A stretch of DNA of 6,770 nucleotides. Source: Cardiobacteriales bacterium. GTDB lineage: Bacteria > Pseudomonadota > Gammaproteobacteria > Cardiobacteriales > Wohlfahrtiimonadaceae. The translations under genes were made by a program, and so were the position numbers. The stretch covers positions 1 to 6,770 of the forward strand of contig JASLFR010000057.1 in assembly GCA_030150565.1 (NCBI GenBank). The letters are read 5' to 3'. The notes beneath the pieces are model-generated. The model was not told the origin of the DNA. It ran no database searches and was given only the letters and a program-made list of their open reading frames with translations. How positions within the stretch are numbered: the first letter of the stretch is position 1; every line of letters begins with the position of its first letter. Below, piece by piece: positions 1-5,916 of this stretch.

Positions 1-695
1 ACCGACTCAATACCGCTGTTGAGGAGATGCTCTATCCCGCAATGGAGGATTATCGGGTCGATATCATTACTGGTGAAGGGATTAGCGCAACTTCGATTCA
101 GATGGATCTTCCCCACTTCACCCTGATTGGTGCCACCACTCGAGCTGGGCTCTTATCGGCACCCCTTAGAGATCGATTTGGAATCGTCTCTCGCCTCAAC
201 TTTTATACGCATGAAGAGCTCTCAACTATTGTTAAACGCTCCGCCTCCCTTCTCAATATGGCGATGACCGATGAGGGGGCTCTTGAGATTGGTCGACGCT
301 CTCGAGGAACGCCACGAATCGCCAATCGGCTCTTACGACGGGTTCGAGATGTTGCCGATGTCCACGCAAATGGGCACGTCTCTTTAGAGATTGCTCAACA
401 AGCATTAACGATGCTCGATATTGATAGCGCTGGACTAGATGAGCACGACCGCAATTTTCTCCGCTACATTTTAGAGAAGTTTGATGGGGGCCCTGTGGGG
501 ATTGATACCCTCTCAGCAGCACTTGGTGAAGAGCGGGGTACTTTAGAAGATATGGTTGAACCTTTCCTCATACAGGAAGGATTTATTCAGCGCACCCCTC
601 GAGGAAGAGTCGCAACACGCCACTGCTGGGAATATTTTGGTTATGCGCCTCCCGCTCACCTCATTCAATCTCAAAATCAGAATGATGAAGCGTAA
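1..695 (+). CDS. ruvB: RuvB, Holliday junction branch migration ATPase (C-terminal part, 5' end outside window)
   Basis: RuvB is the hexameric AAA+ motor that, with RuvA, drives branch migration of Holliday junctions in recombinational repair. The reading frame is open from the window edge. Its first full codon at position 3 continues the end of the Walker B DEIH box (the H codon is cut), so Walker A and roughly the first 110 residues are missing. The visible 230 residues hold LYPAMEDYR, sensor 1 in LIGATTRAG, the arginine-finger segment PLRDRFG (arginine codon at 168-170), sensor 2 in GTPRIANRLLRRVRD, and the C-terminal winged-helix domain with GGPVG and QRTPRGR. The C-terminus runs about ten polar residues beyond what I recall for E. 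coli RuvB. The stop codon lies inside the start of nagZ, so the two are probably cotranscribed. Whether ruvA lies upstream cannot be seen. Confidence 0.98.
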   Translation, partial: RLNTAVEEMLYPAMEDYRVDIITGEGISATSIQMDLPHFTLIGATTRAGLLSAPLRDRFGIVSRLNFYTHEELSTIVKRSASLLNMAMTDEGALEIGRRSRGTPRIANRLLRRVRDVADVHANGHVSLEIAQQALTMLDIDSAGLDEHDRNFLRYILEKFDGGPVGIDTLSAALGEERGTLEDMVEPFLIQEGFIQRTPRGRVATRHCWEYFGYAPPAHLIQSQNQNDEA

Positions 696-1611
696 TAACC
701 CCATTTTCGATGCTTTTAGTATCGATCGCCACTCAATTATCATCGGCATCTCTGGTTTAGAGGTGACTAAAAGAGAGCGAAAATGGCTCTTACACCCCCT
801 TGTCTCGGGTGTAATTCTCTTTAGCCGCAACTACTCCTCACGCCAACAATTGATCGCCTTAACAAGAGAGATTAGAGCAATCAACCCCACCCTCTTGATC
901 TCTGTCGATCACGAAGGGGGGCGAGTACAACGATTCCGAGAGGGATTTACCCCTATTCCTCCTATGGGAGAACTTGGAAGAATGCTCGAAAAGAGTAACA
1001 ATAAAGAGCGCGCACTATTAGAGATTGAAAATATCGGGGAGATTATTGGGCGTGAGTTAAGTAGTGTCGGTATTGATTTTAGCTACACCCCTGTGTGTGA
1101 TCTCGATTATGGACATAATGATGTGATTGGGGATCGCTCATTTCATCGAGATGTCACTATTGTCTCTGATGCTGTTTCAGCCCTCCATCGAGGTTTAAAA
1201 AAATCTGGCTCTATCGGCATTGCAAAACATTTTCCAGGGCATGGATTTGTCTCATTAGATACGCATCATGCACTTGCGATCGATGATCGACCGATAGAGG
1301 AGATTATGGCGGATCTTCCCCCTTTTAGACGCTTAATCGATGAAGGGATCGCTGGGATTATGCCTGCGCATATCATTTACCCCGCTTTTGATCCCAATTT
1401 CAGTGCGGTCAGTTCAGAAAAATGGCTCTCTTTTCTTCGCAATGAGCTCAACTTTAGGGGCGCTATTATTAGTGATGATCTCGATATGGCTGGAGCTAAT
1501 CATCTCGGTTCAGTTAAAGAGAAAGTTGAAGCCTGTTTTAGAGCAGGTATTAATATCGTCCTTATCTGTAACGATTTTGAGGCGATCGAGAAACTTCTTA
1601 AAAAGAGATAA
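682..1611 (+). CDS. nagZ: NagZ, beta-N-acetylglucosaminidase of murein recycling (family GH3), short C-terminus
   Basis: NagZ is a cytoplasmic GH3 enzyme that removes GlcNAc from GlcNAc-anhydroMurNAc-peptides during peptidoglycan recycling. In many gammaproteobacteria its product feeds AmpR-controlled beta-lactamase induction. Counting from the ATG at 682, the protein has 309 residues. It shows HPLVSGVILFSRNY, the substrate-binding DHEGGRVQRF (76-85), KHFPGHG (182-188), the mobile-loop acid/base dyad D193 and H195, MPAHIIYP, and the SDDL nucleophile D265. An in-frame ATG at 556 is rejected because it would add 42 residues lying entirely within ruvB. ATGs at 682 and 685 are adjacent, with no clear Shine-Dalgarno; start by coupling to ruvB, which it overlaps by 14 bases, is likely. 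It ends soon after the last barrel strand, about 45-50 residues earlier than E. coli NagZ (341 aa), although the N-terminus is longer. Confidence 0.95.
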   Translation: MMKRNNPIFDAFSIDRHSIIIGISGLEVTKRERKWLLHPLVSGVILFSRNYSSRQQLIALTREIRAINPTLLISVDHEGGRVQRFREGFTPIPPMGELGRMLEKSNNKERALLEIENIGEIIGRELSSVGIDFSYTPVCDLDYGHNDVIGDRSFHRDVTIVSDAVSALHRGLKKSGSIGIAKHFPGHGFVSLDTHHALAIDDRPIEEIMADLPPFRRLIDEGIAGIMPAHIIYPAFDPNFSAVSSEKWLSFLRNELNFRGAIISDDLDMAGANHLGSVKEKVEACFRAGINIVLICNDFEAIEKLLKKR

Positions 1612-1626
1612 AAATATCAAATATAA

Positions 1627-1655
1627 AGAAGCCCCTAAATCTATAGGGGCTTTTT
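1627..1655. terminator. Intrinsic terminator between convergent nagZ and rlmH
   Basis: A perfect 9-bp stem AAGCCCCTA (1629-1637) pairs with TAGGGGCTT (1644-1652) around a 6-base loop, followed by TTTTT on the plus strand. It lies 17 bases after the nagZ stop. On the minus strand the same stem is followed by the weaker CTTTATATT-like tract, so it may also end the rsfS-rlmH transcript, whose last gene stops 19 bases away. Confidence 0.88.
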
Positions 1656-1673
1656 ACTCATCTAACTACAAAA

Positions 1674-2144
1674 CTACTCTCGATGATAGGGGTGATTATG
1701 AATAATGCTCCATGCTCTAAAGAGCTGCTCTGCTACGATTACACGTACTAAGGGGTGAGGAAGCGTCAACTTTGATAACGAAATAGAACTTTGAAAAGCG
1801 CTCTTAACCTCTGGAGAAAACCCTTCAGGCCCTCCAATCAGAAGGGCGATATCTTGCCCCATCTGCATCCAGCGCTCCATTTGCTCACTCAGCTCTGGCG
1901 TTGTGACCGCTCTACCGACCACATCTAATCCAACAATATGGCAATTTTTAGGGATCGCTTTGAGTAGTTTCTCCCCCTCCTCTCTTAAAATACGCGCCGT
2001 GTCACTATTTTTACGGCGAATGAGCGCAGGGACCTCAATCAACTCAAGCGTCACATTTTGGCGCAACCGTTGTGAATACTCCTCAAACCCACTCTTTATC
2101 CAAGCGGGCATATTACTCCCCACTGCAACGAGATAGATCACCAC
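1674..2144 (-). CDS. rlmH: RlmH, 23S rRNA pseudouridine-1915 N3-methyltransferase
   Basis: RlmH is a small SPOUT-class (alpha/beta knot) methyltransferase that uses S-adenosylmethionine to methylate pseudouridine 1915 in helix 69 of 23S rRNA, acting on assembled 70S ribosomes. The protein is 156 residues, essentially the family length (E. coli 155). Visible features are the N-terminal LVAVG strand, the glycine-rich SAM-binding knot segment LLIGGPEGFSP (101-111), LTLPHPLVRV, and the conserved C-terminus NHPYHRE. The start is GTG at 2144, the first of two tandem GTG codons. It is chosen because it gives the family N-terminus and because AAGGAG lies 10 bases upstream. It follows rsfS after 27 bases, the same neighbour order as in E. 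coli, so the pair is probably one transcript. Confidence 0.97.
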   Translation of the reverse strand: MVIYLVAVGSNMPAWIKSGFEEYSQRLRQNVTLELIEVPALIRRKNSDTARILREEGEKLLKAIPKNCHIVGLDVVGRAVTTPELSEQMERWMQMGQDIALLIGGPEGFSPEVKSAFQSSISLSKLTLPHPLVRVIVAEQLFRAWSIIHNHPYHRE

Positions 2145-2154
2145 TGTTCTGCTA

Positions 2155-2160
2155 CTCCTT
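2155..2160 (-). promoter_or_regulatory. Ribosome binding site supporting the GTG start of rlmH
   Basis: On the minus strand this reads AAGGAG, a near-perfect Shine-Dalgarno sequence. It lies 10 bases before the GTG at 2144 and 13 before the next GTG, so it favours the first of the two. Confidence 0.75.
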
Positions 2161-2171
2161 AATATGATCGA

Positions 2172-2489
2172 TTAGATAAAGAGCTTCTCCAATTGATAGA
2201 AATCTCGCTCCTCTTCAGAGAAGATATGCACAACAACATCAGCAAAATCGAGAAGAATCCAACCAGTCTCCTCCCGCAGACCCTCCGTACCGATACTCTT
2301 CATACCATGTTTTAACATCGCCTCTTCTGCTCGGCGCACAAGATGCTTCATATGAGGGGCTGATGTTCCCGTTACAATAACAATCCAATCGGCGTAGCTT
2401 ACAACACCGCTAACATCGAAAGCTCTAATATCTTCGCCTTTTCCAGCATCGAGCGCTTCGACTAAATCTTCTTTAACCTGTTCAAACAT
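2172..2489 (-). CDS. rsfS: RsfS, ribosomal silencing factor (YbeB/Iojap family)
   Basis: RsfS binds ribosomal protein uL14 on the 50S subunit and blocks joining with the 30S subunit, lowering translation in stationary phase or starvation. The protein is 105 residues, the same as E. coli YbeB. Family signatures visible are the DIRAFDVSG strand, DWIVIVTGTS (about 34-43), GTEG, GWILLDFADVVVHIF, and the C-terminal EERDFYQLEKLF. The ATG at 2489 is preceded by AAGGA on the minus strand with 6 bases of spacing. It is the first gene of a minus-strand pair with rlmH. In many bacteria nadD or holA precede it; here it starts directly after a divergent spacer shared with hemL and has its own long leader. 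Confidence 0.97.
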   Translation of the reverse strand: MFEQVKEDLVEALDAGKGEDIRAFDVSGVVSYADWIVIVTGTSAPHMKHLVRRAEEAMLKHGMKSIGTEGLREETGWILLDFADVVVHIFSEEERDFYQLEKLFI

Positions 2490-2508
2490 TTCTTATCCTT
2501 CTTATTTT

Positions 2509-2535
2509 AAGAAAAGAGGTGTCGAACGCACCTCT
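2509..2535 (-). terminator. Terminator-like hairpin in the rsfS leader (possible attenuator)
   Basis: Read on the minus strand, AGAGGTG (2535-2529) pairs perfectly with CACCTCT (2521-2515) around a 7-base loop, followed at once by TTTCTT, the layout of an intrinsic terminator. It lies within the spacer, about 20 bases before the rsfS start and after the candidate promoter, so a transcript entering rsfS must pass it. On the plus strand no comparable T-run follows. The stem is only 7 bp, so strength is uncertain. Confidence 0.4.
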
Positions 2536-2602
2536 CTATTTCTATTCTGTATCTTTTTAGTGTTCGATTAAATCGTCGCACCAAGCCTTTAAGAGAGGCT
2601 CT

Positions 2603-2631
2603 ATTGTAGTGAATTTGCCATAATTGAACAA
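2603..2631 (-). promoter_or_regulatory. Candidate sigma-70 promoter of rsfS-rlmH
   Basis: On the minus strand TTGTTC (2631-2626) stands 17 bases from TACAAT (2608-2603), a -10 matching the consensus at five of six positions. The -35 matches at three. Transcription would start near 2596, giving a leader of about 106 bases. Confidence 0.4.
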
Positions 2632-2657
2632 ATAGAGATTACACTACATACTATGAT
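2624..2657 (+). promoter_or_regulatory. Candidate sigma-70 promoter of hemL-rpe
   Basis: TTGAAC (2624-2629) acts as the possible -35, with TACTATGAT (2649-2657) containing two overlapping -10 choices. TACTAT gives a 19-base spacer; TATGAT matches the consensus better (five of six) but would need a 22-base spacer. The -35 overlaps that proposed for rsfS on the other strand. Confidence 0.35.
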
Positions 2658-2663
2658 GGTAAA

Positions 2664-2682
2664 ATTGGAGGCTTCATCCAAT
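2664..2682 (+). other. Hairpin near the predicted 5' end of the hemL mRNA
   Basis: ATTGGA (2664-2669) and TCCAAT (2677-2682) form a perfect 6-bp inverted repeat with a 7-base loop. A start about 7 bases after the -10 at 2652-2657 would place this at the very 5' end of the transcript, where it could protect the mRNA. It could equally be an operator or chance in AT-rich DNA. Confidence 0.3.
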
Positions 2683-2722
2683 ATTCACCCCTTTTCATTC
2701 ATAACTTAAGAGGAAGATTTTT

Positions 2723-4009
2723 ATGGCACTCTTTGATCAACTATTTGCTGATGCACAAAAATATATTCCAGGTGGCGTTAACTCACCTGCTCGCGCGTTT
2801 CGCCAAGTGGGCGGCGCTCCTATCTTCTTTAAAAAAGGGGAAGGCGCTTATCTTTACGATGAGAATGGTAAAAAATATATCGACTACGTTGGCTCATGGG
2901 GTCCGATGATTGTTGGACATGCTCACCCTAAAGTGATCGACGCTGTGATTGAAACGGTTAAAAATGGACTCTCTTTCGGAGCGCCTACAGTCTCAGAAAC
3001 CGTTTTAGCGAAGAAAGTATTAGAACTTGTCCCCTCAATGGATCAGGTGCGCATGGTAAGCTCAGGGACAGAGGCGACTATGAGCGCAATTCGTTTAGCT
3101 CGCGGTTATACAGGGCGCGATAAAATTATCAAATTTGAGGGTTGCTATCATGGGCACTCCGACTCTCTTTTAGTCAAAGCTGGGTCAGGTCTTCTCACAT
3201 TTGGTGAACCCTCCTCCCCTGGTGCACCTGCTGATCTTACAAAACATACGCTAGTTTTAGAGTACAACAATGCTGAGGCAGTTAAAGAGGCTTTCAAAGA
3301 GTATGGCGATGAGATTGCGTGTGTCATCGTTGAACCTGTTGCAGGAAATATGAACTGTATCCCTCCTGTTGAAGGCTTCTTAGAGACTATTCGGGAGTGC
3401 TGTACAGAGAATGGTTCTGTCTTCATCATCGATGAGGTGATGACAGGCTTCCGTGTTGGAAAAAATTCAGCACAAGGATACTTCGGTGTTGAGCCAGATC
3501 TCTCAACCTTTGGAAAAGTGATCGGGGGCGGAATGCCAGTCGGGGCCTTTGGTGGAAAAAAAGAGATTATGGATCATCTTTCACCCAATGGTGCGGTCTA
3601 TCAAGCGGGAACGCTCTCAGGAAACCCCGTTGCGATGGCAGCAGGAATTGCAACCCTTGAGCTTCTTTCAGAGCCAGGTTTTTATGAAGAGCTCACTAAA
3701 AAGACGGAGTATCTTGTAGAGGGTGTTGAGAAAGTCTTCGCAAAACATAATCGCCCATTAAGCACCAATCAAGTGGGTGGAATGTTTGGGCTCTTCTTTA
3801 CCGATCGACCTGTAAAAACATATAGTGATGCACTCACTTCAGATATCGATTTCTTTAAAGCGTTCTATCACGGCCTTCTAGAAGAGGGGATCTATCTCGC
3901 TCCAAGTGCCTTTGAAGCAGGCTTTATGTCCAACGCTCACACTTATGAAGATTTAGATGAGACGATCGCTGCAATGGATCGCGTTCTTACAAAAATGGAA
4001 GGAAAATAG
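2723..4009 (+). CDS. hemL: HemL, glutamate-1-semialdehyde 2,1-aminomutase
   Basis: HemL is a PLP-dependent class III aminotransferase-fold enzyme that converts glutamate-1-semialdehyde to 5-aminolevulinate. This is the last step of the C5 route to tetrapyrroles, working with HemA glutamyl-tRNA reductase in the cytosol. The 428 residues fit the family (E. coli 426). Visible features are PGGVNSPARAF near the N-terminus, the PLP-phosphate-binding SSGTEA (113-118), the cofactor-contacting D237 in DEVMTGFRVG, and the Schiff-base K265 in STFGKVIGGG, followed by MPVGAFGG and GTLSGNP. The ATG is preceded by AAGAGGA with about 8 bases of spacing. Its stop codon directly abuts the rpe start, so the two are translationally linked. 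The upstream spacer is shared with the divergent rsfS. Confidence 0.98.
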   Translation: MALFDQLFADAQKYIPGGVNSPARAFRQVGGAPIFFKKGEGAYLYDENGKKYIDYVGSWGPMIVGHAHPKVIDAVIETVKNGLSFGAPTVSETVLAKKVLELVPSMDQVRMVSSGTEATMSAIRLARGYTGRDKIIKFEGCYHGHSDSLLVKAGSGLLTFGEPSSPGAPADLTKHTLVLEYNNAEAVKEAFKEYGDEIACVIVEPVAGNMNCIPPVEGFLETIRECCTENGSVFIIDEVMTGFRVGKNSAQGYFGVEPDLSTFGKVIGGGMPVGAFGGKKEIMDHLSPNGAVYQAGTLSGNPVAMAAGIATLELLSEPGFYEELTKKTEYLVEGVEKVFAKHNRPLSTNQVGGMFGLFFTDRPVKTYSDALTSDIDFFKAFYHGLLEEGIYLAPSAFEAGFMSNAHTYEDLDETIAAMDRVLTKMEGK

Positions 4010-4687
4010 ATGGCTAAACAGACTCCTTGGATCGCCCCCTCCATTCTCTCAGCAGATTTTGCACGCTTAGGCGAAGAGGTGGAAGCGGTACTTAAAGCTG
4101 GTGCTGATGTGGTGCACTTTGATGTGATGGATAACCACTATGTGGAGAATCTCACCTTCGGCCCGATGATCTGCCAGGCGCTACGGGATTATGGCATCAC
4201 TGCCCCTATTGATGTGCATCTTATGGTCTCCCCTGTAGATCGCATGATCGAAGCTTTTGCCAAAGCGGGGGCAACCTACATCACATTTCACCCCGAAGCC
4301 TCTCTTCATGTTGATCGCTCACTACAACTGATTAAATCCTTAGGGTGTAAAGCAGGTTTAGTGCTTAATCCTGCAACGCCGGTGAATGTTCTTGATCATG
4401 TTTGGGAATATCTCGATATGATTCTTGTGATGAGTGTAAATCCAGGTTTTGGCGGTCAGAAATTTATCCCCTCAAGCCTCGATAAACTCCGTACTTTACG
4501 CAAGATGATCGATGCCCAAGATCGGGAGATTCGCCTTGAAATTGATGGAGGCGTTAATGTGGATAATATCGCGGAGATTTCCGCAGCGGGCGCCGATACC
4601 TTTGTCGCTGGCAGTGCAATTTTTGGAAGTGAACTTGAGTATCCTGAAATCATTAAGCGGCTGAAAGAGGGTGCAACCCTTAAATAA
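4010..4687 (+). CDS. rpe: Rpe, ribulose-5-phosphate 3-epimerase
   Basis: Rpe is a metal-dependent TIM-barrel enzyme that interconverts ribulose-5-phosphate and xylulose-5-phosphate in the non-oxidative pentose phosphate pathway. The 225 residues equal the E. coli length. The expected landmarks are present: APSILSADF near the N-terminus, HFDVMDNHYV with metal ligand H36 and catalytic acid/base D38, the metal ligand H70 in IDVHLMV, the phosphate-loop sequence SVNPGFGGQ (142-150), the second catalytic D179 in EIDGGV, and AGSAIF near the end. The ATG begins right after the hemL TAG. Its Shine-Dalgarno AAGGA (3999-4003) lies in the last hemL codons with 6-base spacing, so translation is coupled. 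Pairing rpe with hemL is not an arrangement I recall from model organisms; no functional link is obvious. Confidence 0.98.
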   Translation: MAKQTPWIAPSILSADFARLGEEVEAVLKAGADVVHFDVMDNHYVENLTFGPMICQALRDYGITAPIDVHLMVSPVDRMIEAFAKAGATYITFHPEASLHVDRSLQLIKSLGCKAGLVLNPATPVNVLDHVWEYLDMILVMSVNPGFGGQKFIPSSLDKLRTLRKMIDAQDREIRLEIDGGVNVDNIAEISAAGADTFVAGSAIFGSELEYPEIIKRLKEGATLK

Positions 4688-4691
4688 AAGC

Positions 4692-4786
4692 GAGTTGATA
4701 CTTTAATCTTTGAAAAAGTTGCCGTAAAATATGGCACAACTTAATTCATCTCCATGAATTTAATCGATAAGATTTTGAATCAACTC
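4692..4786 (+). ncRNA. Candidate structured RNA between rpe and pilT (three-way junction)
   Basis: Pairing by eye gives a nested fold. P1 is GAGTTGAT (4692-4699) with ATCAACTC (4779-4786), 8 bp. P2 is AATCTT (4705-4710) with AAGATT (4769-4774). Inside, P3 is TGCCGTA (4720-4726) with TATGGCA (4730-4736), including one G-T pair, extended by AAGT/ACTT across a 2-base bulge. P4 is AATTCAT (4743-4749) with ATGAATT (4754-4760). P3 and P4 directly abut. A strong terminator follows after 4 bases. It could be an rpe 3'-end RNA, a pilT leader element, or chance pairing in AT-rich sequence. I recognise no known RNA family. Confidence 0.35.
4702..4730 (+). promoter_or_regulatory. Weak candidate promoter upstream of pilT
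   Basis: TAAAAT (4725-4730) matches the -10 consensus at five of six positions and is followed by a GC-containing discriminator (ATGGCAC). A poor -35, TTTAAT (4702-4707), sits 17 bases upstream. If used, transcription would start near 4737, before the terminator at 4791-4818, making that terminator part of the pilT leader. It overlaps hairpin P3. Confidence 0.25.
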
Positions 4787-4790
4787 TAAA

Positions 4791-4818
4791 GAGAGAGTCC
4801 TCACTGAGGGCTCTTTTT
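4791..4818 (+). terminator. Strong intrinsic terminator between rpe and pilT
   Basis: A stem of about 12 pairs runs from 4791-4802 to 4806-4817, including three G-T wobbles, with a 3-base loop and a T-run at 4814-4818. It ends the hemL-rpe transcript, or attenuates a transcript heading into pilT, whose start is only 29 bases further on. Confidence 0.85.
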
Positions 4819-4832
4819 GTCATACATATAAT

Positions 4833-4837
4833 AAGGA
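4833..4837 (+). promoter_or_regulatory. Ribosome binding site of pilT overlapping the end of a TATAAT box
   Basis: AAGGA lies 10 bases before the pilT ATG. The preceding six bases (4827-4832) read TATAAT, but starting from that box would leave a transcript beginning downstream of AAGGA. The two cannot both serve pilT in the standard way, and the RBS is the better-supported reading. Confidence 0.6.
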
Positions 4838-4847
4838 TGTTAACCCT

Positions 4848-5891
4848 ATGAATTTAGCTGATCTGCTCGCCTTCTCTGTAAAGAATGGCGCCTCTGACCT
4901 CCACTTATCGGCAGGATTACCACCCATTGTTCGTATCGATGGTGATATCACTCGTATCAATCTCCCCGCTATGACTCATGAAGATGTTTATGATGAAGTC
5001 TATGGGGTGATGAATGATATTCAGCGTAAAACATTTGATGCTGAGATGGAAGTGGACTTCTCAATCGAGATTCCTGGCGTTGCCCGCTTCCGTGTAAACG
5101 CTTTCCAACAGAGTCGCGGAATGGGTGCTGTTTTCAGAACAATCCCCACCGATATCTTAACGATGGATGAACTTGGAATGCCTGCGATCTTCCGTCAAAT
5201 GGTTGCTGTTCCTCGTGGCCTTATTCTTGTTACAGGCCCAACTGGTTCTGGTAAATCAACAACACTTGCTGCAATGATCGACTATCTCAACAGCAATGCC
5301 GCTTACCATATCTTAACGATCGAAGACCCTATTGAGTTCGTTCACCCCCCACGCCGATGCCTCATTAACCAGCGTGAAGTTCACCGAGACACAAAGAGTT
5401 TCGATAGTGCACTCCGCTCTGCACTTCGTGAAGACCCTGACGTAATTCTTGTTGGTGAGATGCGTGACTTAGAGACGATCCAGCTAGCTCTTACGGCGGC
5501 TGAAACGGGGCACTTAGTCTTCGGGACTCTCCATACAACCTCAGCTGCTAAGACTGTTGACCGCATTATTGACGTCTTCCCTGAAGGGGAGAAGCCACTT
5601 GTACGCTCTATGCTCTCTGAATCCCTTCAAGCGGTTGTTGCTCAAACGCTTCTGAAGAAGAATGGAGGTGGACGAGTCGCTGCTTGGGAGATCATGGTTG
5701 GTACACCTGCAATTCGTAACCTCATTCGTGAAGATAAGATCGCTCAGATGTACTCATCGATCCAGACTGGGCAAGCTCACGGAATGCAGACGCTTGATCA
5801 ACACCTTGAGCAACTTGTTAAAGCAGGATTAATCTCTCTTGAAACAGCGGCAAGTAAAGCTGTTAATCCTGCCCATTTCCAAGAGAAATAG
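4848..5891 (+). CDS. pilT: PilT, type IV pilus retraction ATPase
   Basis: PilT is a hexameric cytoplasmic GspE-superfamily ATPase that powers depolymerisation of type IV pili, and so twitching motility and often DNA uptake. The 347 residues match the family (about 344-350). The N-terminal PAS-like domain starts with LLAFSVKNGASDLHLSAG. The RecA-like domain holds Walker A GPTGSGKS (130-137, K136), the Asp box around LTIEDPIEF, Walker B with VGEMRD (E204, the residue equivalent to catalytic E204 of Pseudomonas PilT), the His box GTLHTTSA (H229), and the retraction-specific AIRNLIRE motif, which separates it from PilB and other assembly ATPases. No pilU follows; rpmB does. The nearest upstream sequence is a terminator and possible structured leader, so regulation at the RNA level is possible. 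Confidence 0.98.
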   Translation: MNLADLLAFSVKNGASDLHLSAGLPPIVRIDGDITRINLPAMTHEDVYDEVYGVMNDIQRKTFDAEMEVDFSIEIPGVARFRVNAFQQSRGMGAVFRTIPTDILTMDELGMPAIFRQMVAVPRGLILVTGPTGSGKSTTLAAMIDYLNSNAAYHILTIEDPIEFVHPPRRCLINQREVHRDTKSFDSALRSALREDPDVILVGEMRDLETIQLALTAAETGHLVFGTLHTTSAAKTVDRIIDVFPEGEKPLVRSMLSESLQAVVAQTLLKKNGGGRVAAWEIMVGTPAIRNLIREDKIAQMYSSIQTGQAHGMQTLDQHLEQLVKAGLISLETAASKAVNPAHFQEK

Positions 5892-5916
5892 TAGAATAGA
5901 AGAGGCGCTAACTATC

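Noticed and set aside
253..522. Antisense open frame within ruvB, and similar antisense frames in rlmH, hemL, rpe, pilT and rpmB
   Set aside because: Each lies opposite a well-supported gene, has no start signal or recognisable family, and has low-complexity shadow-like composition.
556..681. An upstream ATG at 556 (and another at 643) in the nagZ frame
   Set aside because: The extra residues lie wholly in ruvB coding sequence, have no similarity to NagZ, and would make a very long overlap. The adjacent ATGs at 682 and 685 are better.
1196..1203. Run of seven A's in nagZ as a frameshift site
   Set aside because: The frame continues intact with correct NagZ sequence on both sides, and no stimulatory structure or alternative product is evident.
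1340..1705. Open frame on the plus strand inside the end of nagZ
   Set aside because: It is a shadow of nagZ in another frame, runs through the terminator and into rlmH, and does not supply the missing NagZ tail.
721..2170. Frequent GATCG and CGATCG words, reminiscent of a genome-wide repeated octamer
   Set aside because: They sit in codons for Ile-Asp-Arg and similar pairs, differ in flanks and are explained by codon use. No fixed longer repeat is present.
4692..4818. Known housekeeping RNAs (4.5S, 6S, tmRNA, tRNA) or c-di-GMP riboswitch at the rpe-pilT spacer
   Set aside because: I see none of their conserved sequence cores, so the element is left unassigned.
4817..4832. TTGTCA followed by TATAAT just before pilT as a promoter
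   Set aside because: The two boxes are only 4 bases apart, far from the required spacing of about 17, and the TATAAT abuts the pilT ribosome binding site.
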